The notes beneath the pieces were generated by a model, which saw nothing but the letters and a program-made list of their open reading frames with translations, was not told the DNA's origin and did not search any database. Below are positions 1-5,824 of a stretch of 7,620 nt of DNA, in pieces. The DNA lies in contig JAUPVU010000084.1 in the NCBI GenBank assembly GCA_030916925.1, forward strand, positions 1 to 7,620. Direction: 5' to 3'. Origin of the DNA: Patescibacteria group bacterium (GTDB lineage Bacteria; Patescibacteriota; WWE3; 2-01-FULL-39-13). The position numbers and the translations under genes were made by a program. Position 1 is the first letter of the stretch. Each line of letters starts with the position of its first letter.

Positions 1-1
1 A

Positions 2-439
2 ACAAAACTTCATACAGCTACACATTTATTACACAGCGCACTTAGAGAAATTCTAGGAACTCACGTTGGACAAATGGGAAGTAACATAACTCCAGAAAGA
101 TTGCGTTTTGACTTTTCACATAATGAAAAGATGACACCTGAGCAAATTGCGTTAGTCGAACAACTCGTTAATCAAAAAATCTCAGAGAAACTCCCAATGA
201 ATAAAGTTGTCCTACCAATAAAAGAAGCCGAGGAAACTGGTGCTATTCATTTTTTTAGCGAAAAATATGCAGATATGGTTAACGTCTATTATGTCGGCAA
301 AACAATCGAGTCGGCGTGGTCAAAAGAATTTTGCGGTGGACCGCATGTAGAAAATACTTCTGAACTAGGTCACTTTAAAATTCTGAAAGAAGAAGCTGTT
401 GCAAAAGGAGTAAGAAGAATAAAGGCTGTGCTAGAATAA
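2..439 (+). CDS. alaS: Alanyl-tRNA synthetase, C-terminal part (5' end outside window), lacking the C-Ala domain
   Basis: AlaS charges tRNA-Ala with alanine in the cytoplasm, and its editing domain removes wrongly attached Ser or Gly. The open frame runs from base 2 without a start, so the gene begins outside the window; 145 residues are visible. They begin at the editing (SAD) domain: HTATH (HxxxH) at fragment residues 4-8 and FCGGPH with Cys111 and His115 (CxxxH) complete the four-ligand zinc/editing site. The GSNITPERLRFDFSH stretch between them is typical of AlaS. The protein stops at GVRRIKAVLE. Most bacterial AlaS proteins continue here through a coiled linker into the DHHA1/C-Ala domain of well over 100 residues, which is absent. 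The stop is a clean TAA 13 bp before the next gene and no C-Ala remnant follows, so this looks like native architecture rather than a frameshift; similar short AlaS forms are, as I recall, common in Patescibacteria. The family assignment is firm. Confidence 0.96.
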   Translation, partial: TKLHTATHLLHSALREILGTHVGQMGSNITPERLRFDFSHNEKMTPEQIALVEQLVNQKISEKLPMNKVVLPIKEAEETGAIHFFSEKYADMVNVYYVGKTIESAWSKEFCGGPHVENTSELGHFKILKEEAVAKGVRRIKAVLE

Positions 440-452
440 TTTTAAAGATAAT

Positions 453-926
453 ATGTACGAAATGCAGATTCTCATAACATTGATAAGCTTAATTGGATTG
501 GGAGTTGCGATAGTAGGATTCCCAGGTATTTTTTTAGTACTCCTTGGATTAGTACTCTACGGACTATTCGAAGAAGGCGTAATCGTTCCAAATTTTGTTT
601 ATATCACGTTTGCGGTCGTAACAGTTATTTCACTTTTTATAGATAATTTAGCAATTCTGCTTGGCGCCAAAAAATACGGTGCGACCTCGAGAGGGATCGG
701 AGCCGCAATTATTGGAGGCTTAATTGGATTTATATTATTCTTTCCGATCGGTGCAATAATTGGAGCGTTTCTTGGCGTTTTTATATCTGAATTACTAGAT
801 AAAAAAGATTTAGATAAAGCTCTAAAAGCTTCACTCGGCACAATTATAGGTTATATTAGCGGGATTGCTCTTAAATTCCTTATAACGTTAGGTCTCTTTG
901 TCTGGCTAATGTTTATCATTTGGTAA
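453..926 (+). CDS. DUF456 family small integral membrane protein
   Basis: This is a 157-residue, very hydrophobic protein of unknown function. Hydrophobic stretches lie at about residues 5-38 (probably a hairpin pair broken by GFPG at 22-25), 46-66, 81-113 and 127-156. Short polar loops separate them: GAKKYGATSR at 71-80 and ELLDKKDLDKALKAS at 113-127. The pattern matches DUF456 (YqgC-like) proteins: a Gly/Pro-rich first hairpin, an N-L-A-x-x-x-G-A-K-x-x-G-A motif, Gly-rich glycine-zipper helices and an 'F-L-G-x-x-x-x-E-L' segment before a second Gly-rich helix. The gene starts 13 bp after alaS, so the two are probably co-transcribed. ATG at 453 is used here; ATG at 462 (Met4) is an equally plausible start, and neither has a Shine-Dalgarno sequence. 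Glycine-zipper helices suggest oligomerising or channel-like packing, but no activity is known to me. Confidence 0.85.
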   Translation: MYEMQILITLISLIGLGVAIVGFPGIFLVLLGLVLYGLFEEGVIVPNFVYITFAVVTVISLFIDNLAILLGAKKYGATSRGIGAAIIGGLIGFILFFPIGAIIGAFLGVFISELLDKKDLDKALKASLGTIIGYISGIALKFLITLGLFVWLMFIIW

Positions 927-946
927 AAGAAAAGGTGTCCCGACCA

Positions 947-976
947 ATGACACGAGCGGACTCTATCTGTTAGAAT
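947..976 (+). promoter_or_regulatory. Promoter for the pilM-like operon, giving a probably leaderless transcript
   Basis: In the 56-bp gap between the DUF456 gene and the pilM-like gene there is ATGACA (947-952, five of six to the -35 consensus). An 18-bp spacer follows, then an extended -10, TGT-TAGAAT, with the hexamer at 971-976. Transcription normally starts about 7 bases after the -10 hexamer, here at about position 983. That is exactly the GTG start codon of the next gene, so the message should have little or no 5' leader. The -35 hexamer overlaps the right arm of a 5-bp inverted repeat (GTGTC 935-939, GACAC 949-953), a possible operator or weak hairpin. The call rests on motif matching only. 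Confidence 0.6.
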
Positions 977-982
977 AAAAGT

Positions 983-2161
983 GTGAAACTGCCCATCAAA
1001 AAAAAGCCCACCACTACTAAAAATGGGTCCCCTGATGACTTCTTAGTTCTTGATATAACAGACAATTCAGTAAAATCCTTATTTATAAGCGGAGCATCTC
1101 AACCTTACACAATAAAAGGCGCCTCGGTTAAAAGTTCATATTTAAAAGAAGAATTCGATCACGTAGTATCCCAATCCGTTAGAGAATGTTTTGTTCAGGC
1201 CGATGCAGAAACCACAAATACGATAGTAGGTTTAGGCGGACCAAATGTTTTTGGTTTTATGCTTATATTAAAAATAAATAGATCTGATTCCTCTAAACCT
1301 GTTACCGAAAAAGAACTTGATGGATTTTATTCAAAAGTCAAAGATATATCAGAGAAGCAAGCTAGACAAAGATGGGCCGTATTTCATCCTGATGATAATG
1401 ATTTTGTGCCGCTCGATATGGTTGTAACTTCGTTTGAAACCGATGAAGGAAAAGTAGAAGATCCTGTAGGAAAAAACGTTTCATATGTGCAAATTGCAGT
1501 TTACTGTTCCTATGCCGTCAAATCATTCTATGCAAAAGTTGTAAATACTCTTTCAACACTTGGAATCGAGCCTCTTACAATAACAACGACGTTATATTCA
1601 CAGGTCAAATTACTTTCAGAGGAACATAAAAACTATATTTTGGTAGATATTGGAGGAGAGTACACAGATGTAGCGGTAATTTTTGGAAAGGATATCGTTC
1701 AGACTAAATCTTTTCAAATAGGTGGAAATTATTTTACCGAACATTTATCCAATTCGATGGGATTAGATTTTAAGAAAGCACAAGGTAAAAAGGAATCATA
1801 CTCACTAAATAGTGTTTCGGATGATGAACATGATAGTGTTGGAGATGTATTATATGAATCAGGAAAAGATTGGAGATCTGCGCTTGAAACAACGTTATCA
1901 TCAATGACTGGAATAAAAAGTTTTCCAAGTAAAATATTTTTAAGTGGCGGTGGTGCAAATTTACCTTTGATTGAAGAGTTATTATATGAAGAGGATTGGA
2001 AACAATCAATTCCATTTGCTAATTCTTTAGAAATTGAAAAAGTAGGAAATAAATACTGGTCAGAAATCGTAGATGATGAATTAAAGTTAATTGGTGGTAC
2101 TATGTTTTTTGTGCCAGCAAGTTTGTGCGCAGTTAGGATAGAATTAAGCTCGCCAGAATAA
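983..2161 (+). CDS. PilM/FtsA-like actin-fold ATPase
   Basis: This is a 392-residue soluble protein with the actin/Hsp70-like ATPase layout of the PilM-FtsA group. A phosphate-1-type strand-turn is at residues 20-33 (FLVLDITDNSVKSL) and the phosphate-2 motif ILVDIGGEYTDVAVI is at 219-233. FQIGGNYFTEHL is at 244-255, and the adenosine motif KIFLSGGGANLP is at 317-328. The region between about 60 and 180 would hold the SHS2/1C-like insertion of PilM and FtsA. There is no signal peptide or membrane helix, so it acts in the cytoplasm, probably at the membrane through a partner. It opens with GTG at 983, immediately downstream of a good promoter, and no other start fits before the phosphate-1 motif. 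It lies 6 bp upstream of a bitopic membrane protein, mirroring the pilM-pilN order of type IV pilus operons, but no other pil gene is present. FtsA itself is less likely because there is no C-terminal amphipathic membrane helix and no ftsZ nearby. The family call is strong; the pilus role is inference. Confidence 0.85.
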   Translation: MKLPIKKKPTTTKNGSPDDFLVLDITDNSVKSLFISGASQPYTIKGASVKSSYLKEEFDHVVSQSVRECFVQADAETTNTIVGLGGPNVFGFMLILKINRSDSSKPVTEKELDGFYSKVKDISEKQARQRWAVFHPDDNDFVPLDMVVTSFETDEGKVEDPVGKNVSYVQIAVYCSYAVKSFYAKVVNTLSTLGIEPLTITTTLYSQVKLLSEEHKNYILVDIGGEYTDVAVIFGKDIVQTKSFQIGGNYFTEHLSNSMGLDFKKAQGKKESYSLNSVSDDEHDSVGDVLYESGKDWRSALETTLSSMTGIKSFPSKIFLSGGGANLPLIEELLYEEDWKQSIPFANSLEIEKVGNKYWSEIVDDELKLIGGTMFFVPASLCAVRIELSSPE

Positions 2162-2167
2162 AATAAT

Positions 2168-3742
2168 ATGCAAATAAAAGTAAGTAACGACCAAAATTTA
2201 TATAAAATAATCGAACTAATTAAGAATTCTGAAGAACTCGATATTGAGGTATTCTTTGAGAAAAAAGCAAAATTATATGAGAATGCATCCAATTTAAAAA
2301 TTCTTCAAAAAGTCGCAAAAGATCATGAAAAAGAATTAAAGTTTGCGGTAGAAGATAAGAATCATCTTGATTATATAAATGCTGTAAATGAAGATCGTCT
2401 AGAATTTAACACACCAGAAATTGATATTGATTATGATTCAAGTGTTTCAGCTGGTTCTAAACTTGCTTTTCTATCAGTATTAAATCCATCTAGATTTTTT
2501 AAGAGAAAAAATAATTATTCCACAAATGATGACGCAAGCTATATGATTGGAAGTTCGTTCCCCGGAAAGTACAAAAGATTTTTCAAACCGGTCATTATTG
2601 CTTCATTAATATTATTTTTCATAGGTGGATCTGCTTACGCGGCATTAACTTTTATTCCTATGGCAAATGTAACGGTAAAAGTTAAATCTGAGGTTCTAAT
2701 AAAACTTATAGATATGAAAGCAATTAAAGATGCTAAGGTGAGCGTTGAAGATAAAACTATCCCATCGCTCGCAATCAGCGTTACCGAGACAGAGAGTAAA
2801 TCTATTGCAACAACAGGTACAAAATTAATAGGAGATAAGGCAACTGGTAAAGTGATGATTTACAATAAAACCGATGAAGACGAGAAACTTAAAAAAGGTA
2901 CCGAAGTAAAGGCAATTTCGACAGATGATAAGAACCTTAAATATATCATTACAAAAGAAGTAACTATTCCAAAACAAGTATCAGAGACAGTTGATATGGT
3001 AACTACAATTACTCCAGGCGAAAAAGAAGTGGATGTTGAAGCATTAGAATTTGGAGAAAAATATAACATCGATGATGGAGAGAAATTCGAAATTGGTGAT
3101 GTTGATACTGATGATTTAGTTGGTGAGAATGACGAGAAAATAGCTGGTGGAAAACAAGAAGAAATAAAAGTCGTTGCCCAAGTTGACTTGGATAATTTAA
3201 AACGCGAATTAGAAGAAAGCCTAAAGAAAACGGTAGCAGAATCTATTAAACGAAAGAAGATCTCTACCCAAGAGCTTTCGGAGTCTTCTATTCAATTCGA
3301 AACTTTAACCGCAACTTATAATAAAAAACTTGATGAAGAAGCCGAAGAATTAAAATTAGATTTAAGTATGTCGGGTAATGGATTGGCTTACTCAAAAGAT
3401 GATTTGGATATGGTCGTAAAAGAATCAGCTAAGAGCGTTGTACCCGAGACTTTTAATCTAGATAGTGAAAATATAGATTATGAAACTGCTGCCACAATCG
3501 ATTCAACTGATAAGAATGTGTTAAATATTCAAGTTAAACTTCGAAGTCATATTATGCCAAAAATTGATATTGAAGAAATAAAAAGAGAATTGACTGGAAG
3601 CTCGTTATCAGATGCCGAAAGATATTTATCAGGACTCAATAATATTGAAAGCTATGGAATTGAATTATCTCCACGTTTGCCTGGTGCATTACTACGCCTT
3701 CCAATGCGAAAAGATAATATAAACGTCAAACTTGATAAATAG
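2168..3742 (+). CDS. Single-pass membrane protein with baseplate J-like extracytoplasmic region (Patescibacteria type)
   Basis: This is a 524-residue bitopic protein. Residues 1 to about 75 form a small alpha/beta head (LYKIIELIKN..., SNLKILQKVAKDHEKELKFAV) like the N-terminal domain I recall from CPR proteins of this kind. A polar, basic linker runs to about residue 140, followed by one membrane helix at about 141-163, preceded by KRFFK. That predicts the head inside and residues 164-524 outside. The outer part has the features of proteins annotated in CPR genomes as 'baseplate J/gp47-like': DKATGKVMIYNKT (223-235), a strand-rich E-F-G-E-K-Y-N-I region (294-310), IAGGKQEEIKVV (325-336), and a C-terminal T-G-x(5)-D-A-E-x-Y-L segment (476-488) ending in basic, Pro-containing strands. 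It is rich in Asp, Glu and Lys. It sits between the pilM-like gene and ruvX with gaps of 6 and 12 bp and has no Shine-Dalgarno sequence. It most likely anchors or signals through the PilM-like ATPase as PilN does; the function is unknown. Confidence 0.72.
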   Translation: MQIKVSNDQNLYKIIELIKNSEELDIEVFFEKKAKLYENASNLKILQKVAKDHEKELKFAVEDKNHLDYINAVNEDRLEFNTPEIDIDYDSSVSAGSKLAFLSVLNPSRFFKRKNNYSTNDDASYMIGSSFPGKYKRFFKPVIIASLILFFIGGSAYAALTFIPMANVTVKVKSEVLIKLIDMKAIKDAKVSVEDKTIPSLAISVTETESKSIATTGTKLIGDKATGKVMIYNKTDEDEKLKKGTEVKAISTDDKNLKYIITKEVTIPKQVSETVDMVTTITPGEKEVDVEALEFGEKYNIDDGEKFEIGDVDTDDLVGENDEKIAGGKQEEIKVVAQVDLDNLKRELEESLKKTVAESIKRKKISTQELSESSIQFETLTATYNKKLDEEAEELKLDLSMSGNGLAYSKDDLDMVVKESAKSVVPETFNLDSENIDYETAATIDSTDKNVLNIQVKLRSHIMPKIDIEEIKRELTGSSLSDAERYLSGLNNIESYGIELSPRLPGALLRLPMRKDNINVKLDK

Positions 3743-3754
3743 TTTACGAATATT

Positions 3755-4162
3755 ATGCGAATACTAGGAATTGATTACGGAACTAAAAAAATCGGGTTAG
3801 CTATTTCAGTTAATAATTATATTCGTCCACTAAAAATCCTAAATAATATATCGGGTCATGTTGTAGAGAATGAAAACATTTCTCAAATTATGAAATTAAT
3901 TAATGAGGAATATATCGAGGTCGTAGTTATTGGAAGAAATCTTGGATACGAAGATAGTAAGGAATATAAAGATTTTTTATATAATTTAAAACAAAATATA
4001 CCATCTCATATTGAAATTAATTTTGTAGATGAATATAAAACAACTGATAGCACTAAAAAAACTATGGTTGATGCAGGTATTGCTAAGAACAAACGAAATC
4101 TCGATGATTCCTTTGCTGCCGCGGAGATTTTATCCAGATATTTGGATAGTGTTAGTGATTAG
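3755..4162 (+). CDS. ruvX: YqgF/RuvX family nuclease (putative Holliday junction resolvase / pre-16S rRNA nuclease)
   Basis: This is a 135-residue RNase H-fold protein of normal family length. Visible motifs are GIDYGTKKIGLA at residues 5-16 with catalytic Asp7, the VVVIGRN strand at 56-62, VDEYKTT at 91-97 with Asp92/Glu93, and DDSFAAAEILSRYL at 117-130 with Asp118. All the acidic residues expected of the active site are therefore present. Family members act in rRNA 5'-end maturation and have been proposed to resolve Holliday junctions. Two motifs are off consensus: the usual G-L-P after strand 4 is G-R-N, and the Arg of the usual D-E-R-x-T-T is Tyr94. It is the last gene of the pilM-like operon, 12 bp after the baseplate J-like gene, and ends with two consecutive TAG codons. 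Linkage of alaS and ruvX is also known from Firmicutes (alaS-yrzL-yrrK in Bacillus), which supports orthology. There is no Shine-Dalgarno sequence before the ATG. Confidence 0.9.
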   Translation: MRILGIDYGTKKIGLAISVNNYIRPLKILNNISGHVVENENISQIMKLINEEYIEVVVIGRNLGYEDSKEYKDFLYNLKQNIPSHIEINFVDEYKTTDSTKKTMVDAGIAKNKRNLDDSFAAAEILSRYLDSVSD

Positions 4163-4198
4163 TAGATTTCAATATGAGATTGTCAGAGTTTTCCAAAC

Positions 4199-5227
4199 CT
4201 AGCTATTATCTATTTCTTTTTTAGCCCAATCTAATAGTGACTTTGTGTCTTCAAATCTTTTTTCTGATCCCAATAAAATAATCATTACTTCATAATGGTT
4301 GTCTTCGTATAGATACGATAGGCATTCTTTTGCAAGTTCGGTGAAACCGGTTTTAATTCCAACTGTACCTGGAATAGATTTTAGTAAATCATTTGTTGTG
4401 CTGAATCGATATACACTTGCCGTATTTTCAGGAGAGATTTCGATGATTTGAGTACTTATGATTTTTCTAAGGACGTTCGATTTTAAAACTTCTTCTGATA
4501 GAATTTTAAGGTCATTGATTGTTGAAACATGGGTTGTGCCAGAATCAAATCCAATTGGGTTTTGAAATTTAGTATCTTTCATTCCAAGTGCTGTGGCTTT
4601 TTCGTTCATTGCCGTCATAAATTGTTCTTGATTCTCGATGTTTGCAATTGTGCAACCGGCGTCTGCTCCTGATTTTACTAATAAGCCGTACATTATGTCT
4701 TGTAGAGTAAATATTTCACCAGCTTTAAATCCAACATTACTTCCGTCAACTATGGATGTGCAAACGGCTGGGATAGTAATTTCTTTATCCAGTGGATATT
4801 TTTCTAATGCAACTAGAGCAGTCATTAGCTTTGTTAATGATGCCATTGGCAAAATTTGTTGGGGTTCGCGTTCTACGATTTTTACATATTCGTTTGGTGT
4901 GTTTTTCTTTCTATAGTAAATTCCATATGATTTAGCTGTTATCTGTGGAGCATCTGTTTTGGTGACGATGTTTTCAGTAACGGGTGTTTTTGGAGTTTTA
5001 GCTGATAGAACAGCACTCGTTGTTACTGGTTCGACTATTACGTCAGATTTACGAGGTTTGATTCCTTCGGGGTACCTGGAATAAAACACAACCCCTCCAG
5101 ATAAAACGGCTAAAAAGCATAATATTAAAAGGACACTTGTGAAAATCGAGTGACTTTTTGGCGCCTGGTATACGGCTTTTTGTGATTCTTGTTTCTTTTT
5201 TGGTTTCTTGTTTTGGGTTGGTTTCAT
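4199..5227 (-). CDS. Membrane-anchored D-alanyl-D-alanine carboxypeptidase (peptidase S11, PBP5-like) with altered SxN motif
   Basis: This 342-residue penicillin-binding-type enzyme is expected to trim the terminal D-Ala from peptidoglycan stem peptides outside the membrane. A Lys-rich cytoplasmic N-terminus (1-27) is followed by one membrane helix (about 28-49) that looks like an uncleaved anchor. A Pro/Thr/Lys-rich linker runs to about 95, then the S11 catalytic domain to the end. The nucleophile motif is S130-L-T-K133 (MASLTKLMTALVALE) and the third motif is K292-T-G294 (VGIKTGFT). Flanking landmarks fit the family: FKAGEIFTLQDIMYGLL, FQNPIGFD, TINDLKILSEEVL and AKECLSYL. The second motif, normally S-G-N-D-A, reads S186-G-A188-D-A (codon GCA at 4664-4666), so the conserved Asn is missing. 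The C-terminal beta-domain and amphipathic anchor of E. coli PBP5 are absent. Its ATG overlaps the stop of the upstream deacylase gene as ATGA; a weak AGGA lies 11 bases upstream (5239-5242). The fold is certain; full activity is not. Confidence 0.92.
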   Translation of the reverse strand: MKPTQNKKPKKKQESQKAVYQAPKSHSIFTSVLLILCFLAVLSGGVVFYSRYPEGIKPRKSDVIVEPVTTSAVLSAKTPKTPVTENIVTKTDAPQITAKSYGIYYRKKNTPNEYVKIVEREPQQILPMASLTKLMTALVALEKYPLDKEITIPAVCTSIVDGSNVGFKAGEIFTLQDIMYGLLVKSGADAGCTIANIENQEQFMTAMNEKATALGMKDTKFQNPIGFDSGTTHVSTINDLKILSEEVLKSNVLRKIISTQIIEISPENTASVYRFSTTNDLLKSIPGTVGIKTGFTELAKECLSYLYEDNHYEVMIILLGSEKRFEDTKSLLDWAKKEIDNS

Positions 5228-5718
5228 TCTGTGAAATTTCCTAGGTCAGGATTTACTACTGATTGCCAATCATGGGATTTCATGCGGATACTTATACTCC
5301 TATCTCCCGCATTAAATTCAATGTAATCTAATTTTAATAGATTATCATCACAATATACAGGAATTTCTGGCTCAAATAAATTACCAAAAGGCGGAACTCC
5401 TCCCGGTTCGACCCCACTTATTTCTAAAACTTCTTCAGCTGAAACCATTTTGAGCTTGTTTATATGGTAATTTTCTTTGAATTTGTCCTTGTCGACCTTT
5501 CTATTTCCTTGAAGAACTATTTGAATTGGTTTTCCATCGGCACGAAAGATTAAGGCTTTTGCTCCTTCTGCTTCGTTGGATCCACGTACTAAAGCTGCCT
5601 CGGCGCTGGTTCTAACAGGTTCGTGAGTTGAAATCTTATATGGTACAGAAGCTACATTTAACGCTTCGACTATCCTTTTAGTAAGTGGGGTGCCTAAATT
5701 TGTTGATATCTGATTCAT
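5224..5718 (-). CDS. YbaK/ProX-type aminoacyl-tRNA deacylase (trans-editing) domain protein
   Basis: This is a 164-residue stand-alone editing domain of the YbaK/EbsC/ProXp family. Such proteins hydrolyse mischarged tRNAs (for example Cys- or Ala-tRNA-Pro, or others, depending on subfamily) in the cytoplasm. Visible motifs are HEPVRTSAEAALVRGS at residues 32-47 and EGAKALIF at 51-58, with Lys54 at the position of the family's essential Lys. KPIQIVLQGNRKVDKDKF is at 63-80, the Gly/Pro loop SGVEPGGVPPFG at 101-112, and NAGDRSISI at 136-144. The length fits the family. The substrate cannot be read from the sequence, so I give no gene symbol. ATG at 5716-5718 is the only reasonable start. It lacks a Shine-Dalgarno sequence, and the hexamer CATAAT one base upstream is too close to be its promoter. 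It is the first gene of a two-gene unit with the carboxypeptidase, sharing ATGA, which predicts translational coupling of two functionally unrelated proteins. Confidence 0.92.
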   Translation of the reverse strand: MNQISTNLGTPLTKRIVEALNVASVPYKISTHEPVRTSAEAALVRGSNEAEGAKALIFRADGKPIQIVLQGNRKVDKDKFKENYHINKLKMVSAEEVLEISGVEPGGVPPFGNLFEPEIPVYCDDNLLKLDYIEFNAGDRSISIRMKSHDWQSVVNPDLGNFTE

Positions 5719-5736
5719 GATTATGGTTTCAATCGT

Positions 5737-5766
5737 TTGACATCTCTTGGCTGATGCTGTTAGAGA
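5737..5766 (+). promoter_or_regulatory. Possible upstream promoter for the 5825 gene
   Basis: A perfect -35 hexamer TTGACA (5737-5742) is followed after 18 bp by TGT-TAGAGA (hexamer 5761-5766). The spacing and TGT extension are the same as in the promoter before the pilM-like gene, but the -10 matches at only three of six positions. Transcription would start near 5773 and give a leader of about 50 bases. It is an alternative to the TATAAT at 5805-5810. Confidence 0.25.
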
Positions 5767-5804
5767 TTTGGTTGATGTAAGTACGTTTCATTATTCCTAT
5801 AGTA

Positions 5805-5810
5805 TATAAT
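5805..5810 (+). promoter_or_regulatory. TATAAT -10 element in the divergent spacer, likely for the 5825 gene
   Basis: A perfect TATAAT lies 14 bases before the ATG at 5825 and would start transcription near 5817, leaving a leader of about 8 bases. No convincing -35 is found 16-18 bp upstream (TACGTT at 5782-5787 is poor). The same A/T-rich block reads TATACT on the opposite strand (5801-5806) and could serve the divergent deacylase gene with a leader of about 75 bases, but no clear -35 supports that either. The rest of the 106-bp spacer (5719-5824) shows nothing else recognisable. Confidence 0.4.
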
Positions 5811-5824
5811 GTCTTTTATAATTT

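Noticed and set aside
983..2161. Annotation as cell-division FtsA
   Set aside because: The actin-fold motifs are shared, but there is no C-terminal membrane-binding helix and no ftsZ or dcw-cluster context, and the next gene resembles a PilN-type partner in layout.
1729..2292. Long minus-strand ORF inside the pilM-like and baseplate J-like genes
   Set aside because: It is antisense to two well-supported genes and its translation is low-complexity Ser/Phe/Ile-rich, typical of a shadow frame; no family features.
2168..3742. Phage tail, contractile injection system or prophage remnant
   Set aside because: The baseplate J-like label reflects a shared fold region only. The protein has a membrane anchor, and no sheath, tube, spike, integrase or capsid gene is nearby.
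4163..4198. Intrinsic terminator between the convergent ruvX and carboxypeptidase genes
   Set aside because: I looked for one in these 36 bases: no stem of useful length and no T-run following a stem on either strand.
4638..4916. Plus-strand ORF of 92 codons inside the carboxypeptidase gene
   Set aside because: It lies wholly opposite the catalytic domain with SLTK and the motif-2 region, and has no promoter or recognisable domain.
5720..5725. CATAAT on the minus strand directly before the deacylase ATG
   Set aside because: Only one base separates it from the ATG, so the transcript would lack the start codon, and no later start preserves the conserved N-terminus.
5817..5822. Second TATAAT just before the ATG at 5825
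   Set aside because: Transcription would start about 7 bases downstream, inside the coding region, so it cannot be the -10 for this start; a later start codon is not supported.
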